DNA of 64,000 bases from Flavobacteriales bacterium (GTDB lineage Bacteria; Bacteroidota; Bacteroidia; Flavobacteriales_D; Crocinitomicaceae), in assembly GCA_947497485.1 (NCBI GenBank), contig CANMHB010000009.1, positions 1 to 64,000 of the forward strand. Reading direction: 5' to 3'. The position numbers and the translations under genes were made by a program. Below the pieces are notes generated by a model. It was not told the origin of the DNA. It searched no databases and saw only the letters and a program-made list of their open reading frames with translations. Below, one piece after another: positions 35,188 through 44,299 of this stretch (position 1 is its first letter; each line of letters begins with the position of its first letter).

Positions 35188-36579
35188 TTAATTAAATAAT
35201 TGAGCCATAGCAAATTGCATGGTTAGAAATGCTTGTTGATTTTTTGCAATGCATTCAATAAACTTTAGTTTTGATTGAATGTAAGCGGTTTCACGTGCAT
35301 TGATTAGAAACAAGGAACTCTCTCCTATTTCAAACATCATAATTTCGGCATCCAAAAGTCTTTTCGTGTCATCTACCGTTTTGCGATATATTTCCAACTG
35401 GTTTACCGAATTTTGTAGATCAATAAAAGCATTTTGGATTTTAGAAAGCAAATAAGCTCGGTTGTTTTCAAAATTTAGTTTTTCATTTTGCAATTTAATT
35501 CCTGCTAATTGATAATCACCACGCTCCTTTCTAAGAAAAACGGGCATTTCAAAATTAACTCCCCATTTATAATTATTTACACTGAACTGATTGAATGGAT
35601 TGTAGTTAATTGGCTCAGTTAAAAAATTGTAATTAAGGTCTAATTTCGGTTTCAACTGCTCTTTTTTCAATCGCTGATCAATTTCCAAACCTTTAATTTT
35701 AAAATTGGTAATCTGAAGATACGGATGGTTGCTTAATGCCGAATCAATCATCGACTGAGCTAATTCCAATTGAATTTTAACTCCAACACTGTTACTTGAA
35801 ACTGGTTTAGTAAGGCTATCTAATTCCAATGGAGTTAAGTTTTCTTCCCAAAGAAAAGAAGCCAACTTGTTGCTGGTTCCTTGTTGCTCTACCTCAGCAC
35901 CGCGAAATAGCGCTTCCCGATTTTGAACTTGAATTTTTGCCTCCACACTATCAATAAAAGGCCTGTCTCCTAATATAGCTGATTGCTTAACCGCTTCAAA
36001 CCGAATTTTAGCTAACTCAAGGGCTTCAGCTAGAACAACTCTGGAATTATGGGCAAGAAACCAATTCCAATAGGAATAACCCGCTTCATATAAAAGTTCA
36101 TTCAATTGTAATTTTCTTTCATAAACGGTACTTTCTTGATAGACTTTTGCTTTAAATAATTCGGCCCTTCTTTCATCTATAAATAAACCTTTTCCTAAAG
36201 TAATGGATGCACCTCCATACCACAAACCTCCGCTCGGTGACTTGGCTTGATTATCAATATAAACGCCTCGATTATTTTCAAAACCAGTTTTAATTTCAAG
36301 TCCATACCAAGTTGGAATCTTGAGGCCGGCATCTAGCAAACTATAATATTGATAAGAATTATAGTATTTCTGGTCAAGCGAGTTATAAGCCTTCGGATCA
36401 AAACTTCCTTTCGCTTTCAGAACGCCTACACGACCAATTTCCAATTCCAAGTTAGCTTGTTTAGCCAACGGATGATTTTTAATGACAAGCTGATAAAATG
36501 TTTGATCCGAAAACGTTCGTTGTGCGGTAATTGGTACCGTTGAGACAAGAAGAAAGAAAATAACTAGTCTCCAAATCAT
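35188..36579 (-). CDS. TolC-like outer-membrane efflux protein
   Basis: 463 aa with a signal peptide (LLVSTVPITAQ, about residue 19). The outer membrane efflux protein pattern is two long heptad-rich helical regions (about 150-230 and 350-450) with short beta segments. It should form the outer-membrane duct for the HlyD/ABC partners encoded just upstream; its ATG overlaps the HlyD stop by 4 bases. Confidence 0.85.
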   Translation of the reverse strand: MIWRLVIFFLLVSTVPITAQRTFSDQTFYQLVIKNHPLAKQANLELEIGRVGVLKAKGSFDPKAYNSLDQKYYNSYQYYSLLDAGLKIPTWYGLEIKTGFENNRGVYIDNQAKSPSGGLWYGGASITLGKGLFIDERRAELFKAKVYQESTVYERKLQLNELLYEAGYSYWNWFLAHNSRVVLAEALELAKIRFEAVKQSAILGDRPFIDSVEAKIQVQNREALFRGAEVEQQGTSNKLASFLWEENLTPLELDSLTKPVSSNSVGVKIQLELAQSMIDSALSNHPYLQITNFKIKGLEIDQRLKKEQLKPKLDLNYNFLTEPINYNPFNQFSVNNYKWGVNFEMPVFLRKERGDYQLAGIKLQNEKLNFENNRAYLLSKIQNAFIDLQNSVNQLEIYRKTVDDTKRLLDAEIMMFEIGESSLFLINARETAYIQSKLKFIECIAKNQQAFLTMQFAMAQLFN

Positions 36580-37928
36580 TTCTTGGACTTTTTAACAGGT
36601 TCTTTTTCGCTTTTCTCATAAAAATCTGGCGGGAACCCATTTACTACTCGCCATAGTTCATAGCCGATTGGAACGTCATTTAAAAGAATCATGGATTTTG
36701 TACCACCACCAACGCGAAGTTGTTTCGGCCATTTGCGATCTTTTTTATCAGGAGCAATTAGAACCCGGAATGTGCCATCATCACTTGTAAAGTTGTCAAT
36801 AGCAAAAACTTCACCTCCGAAAGTTCCATAGCTGGTATTTGGCCATCCTGAAAAGACGATTGCCGGCCAACCGTCGAATTGAATTCGCACTTTTTGACCT
36901 TTTTGAACCAAAGGTAAGTCAACGGGACGAATATACATTTCAATAGCCATGTCGTATAGTGAAGGCATAATTGTGGCAATCGGTTCACCTTCCTTTATAG
37001 TTTCACCGATACCGCTAGATAATACTTTGGTAACAATTCCATCTTGTGGAGCTAAAATGTAATACATTCCATTTCGAATCGAATAGTTAGCCACTTGCGT
37101 TTGAAGTTTGGTCACATCCACTTCAGCATCATACATGCTTGAAAGGGCTTCAAATTTGTCTGATTCAGCTTTTGAAACTTCATCACGGTACTTAGCTTCT
37201 ACAGAATTGTACTCAACTTTGAGATCAATTAAATCATTCTTCGTTTGAAGCAATTTTTGTTGCGCGTTAATTAAATTGGCCTGAGCTCTTTGTAAACTTA
37301 GTTTTCGGGTTTCAAGATCCGTTTGAGACTTCACATCAGCTTTAACTAATTTCTCCATACGCTCATATTGGTCTTCTGCAACGCGATAATTTACCTGGGC
37401 TGTCTGAACCTCCATGCTGTCCGCCTTCAACTTAAGTCGAGCCTGTTGCAATTTAATTTTAGCTTGTTGAAGTTTAAGTCTTCCCGTTTCACTTAAAGCG
37501 TCAATCCGTGCGTCCAATGATTGAACCTTATCACTGTATGAAACGACAGAAAGTTCCTTGTTTTTCAACTGCCGTTGCGTTCGATTTACTAACTGAGGAT
37601 CAAAATAATCCTGCTTAATCTCAGAAATGTAAAGAATGGTGTCTCCTTTTTTAACTGGATCACCATCTTTCACAAACCACTTTTCAATTTTCCCCGAAAT
37701 AACGGTATTAATCGTTTGTGGTCGTTGTTCTGGACGTAAGGTTACAAGTTTCCCTTTTGATGAGATATTTTGTGTCCAAGGAAGTAACATTATGATTAAT
37801 ATTAATCCGAATAAGATGTAAATTGTTCGCAACATTAGCTTCGAGGTATTCTGAATTTCGACGCGCCGAATTGCACTAAAATCCTTTTTATTGGATGGAT
37901 ATCTATTTTGAGGTGATAAGTTTAACAT
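36576..37928 (-). CDS. HlyD-family membrane-fusion adaptor
   Basis: 450 aa. One N-terminal membrane helix (TIYILFGLILIIMLLPW, about 34-50). A split lipoyl/biotinyl-like domain follows (ISGKIEKWFVKDGDPVKKGD and later YYILAPQDGIVTKVL), flanking a long alpha-hairpin (about 130-275, rich in Q/K/L heptads), then beta-barrel sequence. Adaptors of this type join an inner-membrane ABC protein to a TolC duct. It lies 2 bases after the ABC gene and overlaps the TolC gene. Confidence 0.9.
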   Translation of the reverse strand: MLNLSPQNRYPSNKKDFSAIRRVEIQNTSKLMLRTIYILFGLILIIMLLPWTQNISSKGKLVTLRPEQRPQTINTVISGKIEKWFVKDGDPVKKGDTILYISEIKQDYFDPQLVNRTQRQLKNKELSVVSYSDKVQSLDARIDALSETGRLKLQQAKIKLQQARLKLKADSMEVQTAQVNYRVAEDQYERMEKLVKADVKSQTDLETRKLSLQRAQANLINAQQKLLQTKNDLIDLKVEYNSVEAKYRDEVSKAESDKFEALSSMYDAEVDVTKLQTQVANYSIRNGMYYILAPQDGIVTKVLSSGIGETIKEGEPIATIMPSLYDMAIEMYIRPVDLPLVQKGQKVRIQFDGWPAIVFSGWPNTSYGTFGGEVFAIDNFTSDDGTFRVLIAPDKKDRKWPKQLRVGGGTKSMILLNDVPIGYELWRVVNGFPPDFYEKSEKEPVKKSKK

Positions 37929-37930
37929 TA

Positions 37931-39613
37931 TTACCGTTTTTTAAATTCGTTGTAGTTTCCTTCAAAAATTATTTTTCCACCTTTTATCTCGATAATTCGA
38001 TCGGATATCTGATGAATTTCATCTTCAAAACTGGACATTATTATGGTTGACTTTCCAATGGAACGAATTGTTTGAGCTATGAAGCTGCTTTGTTCAGAAT
38101 TCATTCCTGAAGTTGGATCCTCCAGTAATAAGAGAGAAGGATTGGTTATAAATGCCCTAGCCAATAAAATTCGAGTCGCAATATCACTTGGCAAAACATT
38201 TCTTTCTGGATTAATAATGGCATTAAACTTATCATTAATTTGCTCAACAAATTCGCTAAACTCTAATTTCACTGCTAATTCTGCAACCTGCTTTAAATCT
38301 ATTCCTTCACGTCCAAAAGCTACATTATCGTAAATCGAAGAATTCACAAATTGATCTTGTATTAAAAAAGTACCAATTTCTTCGCGCAATGAGTTTTTAC
38401 TTATATTACTTATCGGAATATCGTTTATAGAAATATTTCCCTTTTGAAAGTCATAAATCCCAGAAATCAAACTAAATAAAACATTAACCGATAAACTTGA
38501 ATCAGAAACAAAACAAATTCGTTCATTTCGATTAACTTCAAAACTAACCTCATTTAAAACCGGAAATTGAAATTGGGCAAATTGATAAGAAACATTGGAA
38601 ACATGCACGTGAACACCATCATTTGGTTTCTCAAACTCTACTCCATTCATTTGCTCAATCGGTAAATCAGTAATTTGACCAATTTTTTCGATTGCAGTAA
38701 GAACATCATAAAAAATTTCGAGGTTCAAAATCAATTTCTCAACCGAATTTAAAACCAATAAAATGATAATTTCTGCGGCGACAAATTGACCAATGTTCAT
38801 TTGCTGATTAAGAACCAAAACGCCTCCAACAATTAATAATGCTAGCGCGATTATAACCTTAAAAAGTATTAAAAATCCATATTGTTGAACCAGGACTTTG
38901 AAGTGCTTCTCGCGGGCAGACAAATAATTATTAACGAACGTATTCGTTTGGTTTAGATTGAACAAACTAAAACCAGCCATTTTAAAACTGACTCTCGCTT
39001 GGGTAATTTCATCCAACCAGTTGGCAATTTTGTATTTGAAGGTTGACTCCTCCATACTAGTCTGAAATCCCTTTTTTGCCGTTGAACGTATTATGAACGC
39101 CAAGATTACAATCAAGAATAAGCCAAGAAAAATGAAAAAACTATGGTAAAAAGACAACAATAATAACCCGAAGAAAATTTGCAAAATCGCTGATGTTGAA
39201 TCAATTAAAATTTTTGATAATCCCTTCTGAATATTGATGGTATCAAAAAATCGATTGGTAATTTCTGGCGTATATCGCTTTAATAAAACCTCCATCTTCA
39301 TTTTTGGAATGCGCTCTGAAAATTCAAAAGCCGATCTTGTAAAAATACGTTGTTGCAAATTCTCAGTAATTCGAAGCTGATAGATGTTAAGCATACCCGA
39401 AAAACCGATCGCGACCACCACTAATCCGACTAATACAAACCAAGAAGTACTAACTTGACCGAGCTGGATGAAGTTTATAATCATCTGAATTCCGAGTGGA
39501 AAACCAAGGGCAAGAAGCCCGCTAAAAATTGCGAAAATGTAAACATTCCGAATTTCCTTTCGATCCGGAGCAAGAAGTGACCAAAAACGATTTATTACTG
39601 ATATTTTACTCAT
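37931..39613 (-). CDS. ABC half-transporter with degenerate nucleotide-binding site
   Basis: 560 aa. An exporter-type membrane domain with about 5-6 helices (20-300) is followed by an ABC domain (about 335-560). The Walker A position, where G-x-x-G-x-G-K-S/T is required, reads FVSDSSLSVNVLF, so the lysine and glycines are lost. The signature LSGGQ is replaced by LPSDI (before ATRILLARAF), and the H-loop His by Ser (TIIMSSFEDE). The Q-loop (FLIQDQF) and Walker B (SLLLLEDPTSG) persist. ATP hydrolysis by a homodimer therefore looks impossible. The frame is intact and the operon (tetR-ABC-HlyD-TolC) is tightly packed, so it is probably functional in another way. Confidence 0.9.
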   Translation of the reverse strand: MSKISVINRFWSLLAPDRKEIRNVYIFAIFSGLLALGFPLGIQMIINFIQLGQVSTSWFVLVGLVVVAIGFSGMLNIYQLRITENLQQRIFTRSAFEFSERIPKMKMEVLLKRYTPEITNRFFDTINIQKGLSKILIDSTSAILQIFFGLLLLSFYHSFFIFLGLFLIVILAFIIRSTAKKGFQTSMEESTFKYKIANWLDEITQARVSFKMAGFSLFNLNQTNTFVNNYLSAREKHFKVLVQQYGFLILFKVIIALALLIVGGVLVLNQQMNIGQFVAAEIIILLVLNSVEKLILNLEIFYDVLTAIEKIGQITDLPIEQMNGVEFEKPNDGVHVHVSNVSYQFAQFQFPVLNEVSFEVNRNERICFVSDSSLSVNVLFSLISGIYDFQKGNISINDIPISNISKNSLREEIGTFLIQDQFVNSSIYDNVAFGREGIDLKQVAELAVKLEFSEFVEQINDKFNAIINPERNVLPSDIATRILLARAFITNPSLLLLEDPTSGMNSEQSSFIAQTIRSIGKSTIIMSSFEDEIHQISDRIIEIKGGKIIFEGNYNEFKKR

Positions 39614-40286
39614 TCATCAATACTTTAAAAACTAAATCCATATAAAATTGCTCAACTTGATCTTGACCTTCCTTGAAATTGGTTAAACCGGGCAGGTGAG
39701 CTTCAAAAAAACGCTGCTGGTTACTCCCTTCTATGAGACTTGAAACAAGCATATTCGGATATGGATACTTAGGGTTTATTTCTTTTATAATCTCAACCAC
39801 ACGTTTAACAATGGATTTATAAACAGAAAACACACCCTCCTTGTTTTCTGCATCCACCTCTTTGGTCATCATGACTTTAATCGATTCATTCATTGCCAAT
39901 TTTTTCAACGGAACCTCAACTGAATTTATAGCCTCCGAATCCCCATCAGGAATTGAGGATAGAATATGAATTGCCTTAGTTAATCGTGCTCGCGGATCGG
40001 AAATATTTGCCGTTTCAAATACAAGTCGATATTCCACACAACACCAATACCAATTAATTAGATAAAATAGCAGCTTTTGTTTGCTTTCAAAATAGCGATA
40101 TATGGATGCCTCTGTGGAGTTTATTTCTATCGCTAATTTCTTAAAGGTGAAATGCTCAAAGCCCAACTCATCAATCAGATTGATGCTTTTGTAGATTATC
40201 CGTTCGCCCAGTTCAGAGGAATGTGGATCCTTCAAATAAAGCGAAGAGTTAACCTGAATTTTAAAATGGCTAAAGAATGATTTCAC
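39606..40286 (-). CDS. TetR-family regulator of the ABC/HlyD/TolC operon
   Basis: 226 aa. The N-terminal helix-turn-helix spans about 27-75 (INLIDELGFEHFTFKKLAIE, INSTEASIYRYFESKQKLLF), in which the usual A-x-x-x-G-V-S is altered but the Y-x-Y/H-F segment is kept. The C-terminal ligand domain is unrecognised. It overlaps the ABC gene by 8 bases and begins the operon. A 15-base palindrome 32 bases upstream is a likely autoregulatory operator. Confidence 0.85.
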   Translation of the reverse strand: MKSFFSHFKIQVNSSLYLKDPHSSELGERIIYKSINLIDELGFEHFTFKKLAIEINSTEASIYRYFESKQKLLFYLINWYWCCVEYRLVFETANISDPRARLTKAIHILSSIPDGDSEAINSVEVPLKKLAMNESIKVMMTKEVDAENKEGVFSVYKSIVKRVVEIIKEINPKYPYPNMLVSSLIEGSNQQRFFEAHLPGLTNFKEGQDQVEQFYMDLVFKVLMNE

Positions 40287-40317
40287 CTCTCAAATAGTTA
40301 ATTATCTATGCAAATAT

Positions 40318-40332
40318 AATAGTAATACTATC
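40318..40332. promoter_or_regulatory. Palindromic TetR operator candidate
   Basis: AATAGTAATACTATC: arms AATAGTA and TACTATC pair in six of seven positions around a central A. It lies 32-46 bases upstream of the tetR ATG at 40286, where an autorepressor would block its promoter. Confidence 0.5.
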
Positions 40333-40377
40333 ATTTATGTCTAGCAAATTAGATATTTAAGACATTTTAACACAAAA

Positions 40378-41319
40378 TTACTCAGGAAAAACGTTGTCCA
40401 ACATCGTTTTTACAATCGACTTCAAATCATATTCGTGCTTCCATCCCCAATCATTCTGAGCAGCAGAATCGTCGATTGAATTCGGCCAAGAATCCGCAAT
40501 TTCTTGTCGGAAATCAGGTTTATAATCAATTCTAAATGATGGCATTTGATTCTGAATTTCTGCTGATAAACTAGCTGGGGTAATACTCACGCCACCTAAA
40601 TTGTATGATGAGCGAACTTTTATTTGATTTTTAGGAGCATTCATTAATTCAATTGTTGCCCGGATAGCATCATCCATGAACATCATTGGAAGCCCTGTGT
40701 CTGAATTGAGAAAACACGTGTACTTACCTTCGGATTTAGCTTTGTAAAAGATATCAACTGCGTAATCTGTAGTTCCTCCACCTGGCAATGATTTGTAAGA
40801 GATTAATCCTGGATAACGAATGCTTCTTACGTCTACTCCAAACTTATTGTAATAGTATTCGCACCACCTTTCACCTGCTTGTTTCGAAATTCCATAAACC
40901 GTTGTTGGCTCCATAACCGTTGTTTGAGGAGTCATATCTGCAGGTGTAGTTGGTCCAAAAACAGCGATTGAACTTGGCCAGAAAATCTTCTTTATATGTC
41001 CTTCTTTGGCGAGGTCTAGAATCGTAAAAAGACCTTCCATATTTAATTTCCAGGCAAAATCAGGATTTTTTTCAGCTGTGGCAGAAAGCAAAGCTGCTAG
41101 TAAATAAACTTCATCAAAGCCTTTATAAATAATGTAATTTCTTACCGAATCTCTGTTTAATACATCCATTTGAACGTATGGCCCACCAACCAATAGTGGA
41201 GGACATTCATTCTTAATATCGGCTGCCACTACTTGTTGTTCACCATGTTTTTTTCTAAGAGCCAAGACTAGCTCCGTTCCGATTTGCCCACCGGCACCAA
41301 TAACTAAAATATTCGCCAT
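40378..41319 (-). CDS. L-threonine 3-dehydrogenase-like SDR (NAD-dependent epimerase family)
   Basis: 313 aa. Extended short-chain dehydrogenase: VIGAGGQIGTELVLALRKKH (NAD-binding), MDVLNRDSV, then the catalytic SSIAVFG and YGISKQAGE (Tyr-x-x-x-Lys), and the family-specific SIRYPGLIS and GGGTTDYAVDIFYKA. This pattern is that of the SDR-type L-threonine dehydrogenases of Flavobacteriia, which oxidise threonine to 2-amino-3-oxobutyrate. A nucleotide-sugar epimerase is less likely. It is a single gene, divergent from hmgA. Confidence 0.85.
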   Translation of the reverse strand: MANILVIGAGGQIGTELVLALRKKHGEQQVVAADIKNECPPLLVGGPYVQMDVLNRDSVRNYIIYKGFDEVYLLAALLSATAEKNPDFAWKLNMEGLFTILDLAKEGHIKKIFWPSSIAVFGPTTPADMTPQTTVMEPTTVYGISKQAGERWCEYYYNKFGVDVRSIRYPGLISYKSLPGGGTTDYAVDIFYKAKSEGKYTCFLNSDTGLPMMFMDDAIRATIELMNAPKNQIKVRSSYNLGGVSITPASLSAEIQNQMPSFRIDYKPDFRQEIADSWPNSIDDSAAQNDWGWKHEYDLKSIVKTMLDNVFPE

Positions 41320-41405
41320 GAATCTTAAAATGTAAAAGACAAATTTAAAATTATAGTCTCACTGACTTGTGAATTATTAAAAATTTCGCAATAAAAATAT
41401 GAAAG

Positions 41406-41419
41406 ATGATTAAAATCAT
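41406..41419. promoter_or_regulatory. Palindrome between tdh-like gene and hmgA
   Basis: ATGATTAAAATCAT, with perfect 6-base arms around AA, in the 249-base divergent gap. A TAAATTTG box (41443-41450, matching TAnnTTTG on plus) follows toward hmgA. A plausible operator/promoter pair, otherwise unsupported. Confidence 0.35.
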
Positions 41420-41568
41420 TTATTTTAGTAAAACCATTGTCATAAATTTGTATTCAAAATGTATTGGTATAATTTAAAACTCTTATTGAAGCAAATAACC
41501 AAGCGAAATCCTGAGTGACTTTCTCTTTCAATTCAATAGTGGTCTTTAAATTTTAAATTCAAAATAAT

Positions 41569-42726
41569 ATGCCTTTTTACCATAAACTAGGGGAAATTCC
41601 TCACAAACGACATACAGTTTTCAGACAAGCAAATGGTGCTTTATATCATGAGCAATTATTTGGAACCATTGGTTTTGATGGTATGTCGAGCCTGCTTTAT
41701 CACATTCAACCGCCAACGGTTGTCAAGGAAATTTTAGGTCAAAAGAACATCGCACCGGAAATTGCGCTTGAAAAAAACATGCGGATGCGATCCTTACAAG
41801 GATTCAATGTGATTCCAAAAGATGACTATTTAGAAAGTAGAACTCCTGTACTAGTGAATAATGACTGTTACATCGAATTGGCTTCACCTAGAAAATCTAT
41901 GAACGATTATTTCTACAAGAATGCAGACGCTGATGAAGTAATTTTTATTCACAAAGGTTCGGGTAAACTTAAAACCCAGTTAGGAAATATTGACTTTTCT
42001 TACGGAGACTATTTGGTCGTTCCACGCGGAATGATTTATCAAATGGAATTTAATTCAGAGGATAATCGTTTATTCATTGTTCAATCTTTTCATCCGATTT
42101 ACACGCCAAAAAGATACCGGAATTGGTTCGGTCAATTACTCGAGCATTCGCCTTTTTGTGAAAGAGACATTAGACCACCGCATGAATTAGAGACGCATGA
42201 TGTAGAAGGTGATTTTTTAATTAAAATCAAAAAGCAAGACGAATTATACGAATACGTTTATGCACATCATCCATTCAACGTTATTGGTTGGGATGGATTT
42301 AATTATCCGTATGCTTTCTCCATTCATGATTTCGAACCGATAACAGGCCGAGTTCATCAGCCACCTCCTATTCATCAGACATTTGAAACAAGTGCATTTG
42401 TAATTTGCTCTTTCGTTCCGAGATTATATGATTATCATCCGGATTCGATTCCTGCTCCATACAATCACAGCAATATCGATTCAGACGAGGTATTGTATTA
42501 CGTTGAAGGTGATTTCATGAGCCGAAACAATATTGATAAAGGTCAAATTACACTTCACCCCGCCGGAATTCCACATGGTCCTCACCCGGGAGCCTATGAG
42601 CGAAGTATTGGTAAAAAAGATACTGATGAACTTGCCGTAATGGTAGACACATTTAAACCATTGAAATTAACCAAGCAAGCACTTGGTATTGAAGTAGCGG
42701 ACTACGATAAGTCGTGGTTACATTAA
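41569..42726 (+). CDS. hmgA: Homogentisate 1,2-dioxygenase
   Basis: 385 aa. A cupin-fold Fe(II) ring-cleaving dioxygenase converting homogentisate to maleylacetoacetate in tyrosine/phenylalanine degradation. Recognisable stretches are MPFYHKLGEIPHKRHTVFRQ, VIFIHKGSGKLKTQLGNIDF, GDYLVVPRGMIYQME, DSDEVLYYVEGDF and the metal-site tail LHPAGIPHGPHPGAYE. It is the shorter (about 385 aa) form found in Bacteroidota. hppD follows after 23 bases in the same operon. Confidence 0.94.
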   Translation: MPFYHKLGEIPHKRHTVFRQANGALYHEQLFGTIGFDGMSSLLYHIQPPTVVKEILGQKNIAPEIALEKNMRMRSLQGFNVIPKDDYLESRTPVLVNNDCYIELASPRKSMNDYFYKNADADEVIFIHKGSGKLKTQLGNIDFSYGDYLVVPRGMIYQMEFNSEDNRLFIVQSFHPIYTPKRYRNWFGQLLEHSPFCERDIRPPHELETHDVEGDFLIKIKKQDELYEYVYAHHPFNVIGWDGFNYPYAFSIHDFEPITGRVHQPPPIHQTFETSAFVICSFVPRLYDYHPDSIPAPYNHSNIDSDEVLYYVEGDFMSRNNIDKGQITLHPAGIPHGPHPGAYERSIGKKDTDELAVMVDTFKPLKLTKQALGIEVADYDKSWLH

Positions 42727-42749
42727 TAAATCTTTAAAAAAATTAAAAA

Positions 42750-43922
42750 ATGTCAGAAGAAATAAAAAAATCAGTCTCAAATGTTGAATACGGACTTGAG
42801 AAAATATTTGAAGGTGCCGAAGATTTCCTTCCACTTTTAGGAACAGATTACGTTGAATTTTATGTTGGAAATGCGAAACAATCCGCGCATTTTTACAAAA
42901 CAGCATTCGGATTTCAATCACACGCATATGCAGGTTTGGAAACAGGTTTGAAGGATCGTGTTTCGTACGTTTTGAAACAAGATAAAATTCGCTTGGTTTT
43001 AACTACCGCTTTGAAAAGTGATTCTCCAATTGGAGAGCATGTTAAAAAACATGGTGACGGTGTTAAAGTTATTGCGCTATGGGTTGATGATGCGAAAAAA
43101 TCGTGGGAGGAAACCACAAAACGTGGAGCAAAATCTTTCATGGAACCGACAGTAGAAAAAGATGAAAACGGCGAAGTGGTTCGCGCTGGAATTTACACCT
43201 ATGGAGAAACCGTTCACATGTTTGTTGAGCGCAAAAATTACAACGGACCATTTTTACCAGGTTTCCAAAATTGGGAATCTGATTACAATCCTGCTCCGAC
43301 AGGTTTAAAATTCATCGACCACATGGTAGGAAATGTGGGATGGGGAGAAATGGACACGTGGGTAAAATGGTACGAAGATGTGATGGGATTCGTTAACTTC
43401 TTGTCTTTTGACGACAAACAAATTCATACAGAATATTCTGCCTTGATGTCGAAAGTAATGTCCAATGGAAACGGAAGAATTAAATTCCCAATCAACGAAC
43501 CGGCTGAAGGCAAGAAACGTTCTCAAATTGAAGAATATTTGGACTTCTACGAAGGACCGGGAGCTCAGCATATCGCCGTTGCAACAGACAATATCATTGA
43601 AACGGTTAAACAACTAAGAGCACGTGGCGTTGAGTTCCTTTCTGCTCCTCCAAAAACATACTACGACGAAATTCCAGGACGTCTTGGAGAACACATGAGT
43701 ATGATGAAAGAGGATATCAACGAATTGATGTCACTAGCCATTTTAGTAGATGCTGACGAAGAAGGTTATTTACTTCAAATATTCACCAAGCCAGTTGAAG
43801 ACCGCCCTACCCTTTTCTTTGAAATCATTCAGCGAATGGGAGCCAAAGGCTTTGGTGCCGGAAACTTCAAGGCGCTCTTCGAATCCATAGAAAGAGAGCA
43901 AGAAAAGCGAGGAACGCTTTAG
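42750..43922 (+). CDS. hppD: 4-hydroxyphenylpyruvate dioxygenase
   Basis: 390 aa. Makes homogentisate from 4-hydroxyphenylpyruvate, the step before HmgA. Two VOC repeats are present: DYVEFYVGNAKQSAHFYKTA and KFIDHMVGNVGWGEMDTWVK. The iron ligands fall in FIDHMVGNV (His), GAQHIAVATDN (His) and LFFEIIQRMGAKGFGAGNFK (Glu), and the conserved C-terminal helix ALFESIEREQEKRGTL is intact. Length and motifs are normal. Confidence 0.96.
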   Translation: MSEEIKKSVSNVEYGLEKIFEGAEDFLPLLGTDYVEFYVGNAKQSAHFYKTAFGFQSHAYAGLETGLKDRVSYVLKQDKIRLVLTTALKSDSPIGEHVKKHGDGVKVIALWVDDAKKSWEETTKRGAKSFMEPTVEKDENGEVVRAGIYTYGETVHMFVERKNYNGPFLPGFQNWESDYNPAPTGLKFIDHMVGNVGWGEMDTWVKWYEDVMGFVNFLSFDDKQIHTEYSALMSKVMSNGNGRIKFPINEPAEGKKRSQIEEYLDFYEGPGAQHIAVATDNIIETVKQLRARGVEFLSAPPKTYYDEIPGRLGEHMSMMKEDINELMSLAILVDADEEGYLLQIFTKPVEDRPTLFFEIIQRMGAKGFGAGNFKALFESIEREQEKRGTL

Positions 43923-43966
43923 TTAAAAAAACAAAAGTATAATAAAGTTAATTAAACGAATATTTA

Positions 43967-43974
43967 TATTTTTG
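43967..43974 (+). promoter_or_regulatory. TAnnTTTG box upstream of the graspetide operon
   Basis: TATTTTTG in the 152-base AT-rich gap after hppD, about 100 bases ahead of the precursor gene. No good TTTG lies 19-21 bases upstream, so only the -7 element is supported. Confidence 0.35.
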
Positions 43975-44074
43975 CTTTGTAAATTAGATTTTTTTAAACT
44001 AGAATTTCAGATTTAAAGATATTTTTATTTACGTCTTGACAAAAAATTAAATTAATTATAATTTTAAAATATTG

Positions 44075-44281
44075 ATGGAACCATTAATTCATACATTTTC
44101 TAAAAATAGAACCATGCCCAAGGAATTTATTGAAATGGAGGACAAAAATAACGTTTATTACGATCCAATAAAACAAACATCAGAATTACAAATGGGATCT
44201 TATAATACGGCTTCACTTCGCTCAACAAATGGCACTCAAGTAAAAAATGAAGCTGATCGGGTAATGGATGATCATGATTGA
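44075..44281 (+). CDS. Candidate graspetide precursor peptide
   Basis: 68 aa from the ATG at 44075; a TTG three bases earlier is in frame. No signal peptide. The N-terminal half looks like a leader (MEPLIHTFSKNRTMPKEFIE, then NNVYYDP). The C-terminal half has a block of hydroxyl residues (Ser42, Thr45, Ser47, Ser50, Thr51, Thr54) followed by Lys57 and a block of acids (Glu59, Asp61, Asp65, Asp66, Asp68). ATP-grasp ligases of graspetides join exactly such Ser/Thr/Lys side chains to Glu/Asp. It is the first gene of the operon, 18 bases before the TerB-like gene. No precursor family is recognised, so the call rests on size, layout and context. Confidence 0.65.
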   Translation: MEPLIHTFSKNRTMPKEFIEMEDKNNVYYDPIKQTSELQMGSYNTASLRSTNGTQVKNEADRVMDDHD

Positions 44282-44299
44282 TGTTAATTAATTTAAATT

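Noticed and set aside
35188-39613. The ABC/HlyD/TolC genes as exporter of the graspetide
   Set aside because: They are on the other strand, have their own TetR, and lie 4 kb away across hmgA/hppD; the ABC protein also lacks a peptidase domain and a working ATP site.
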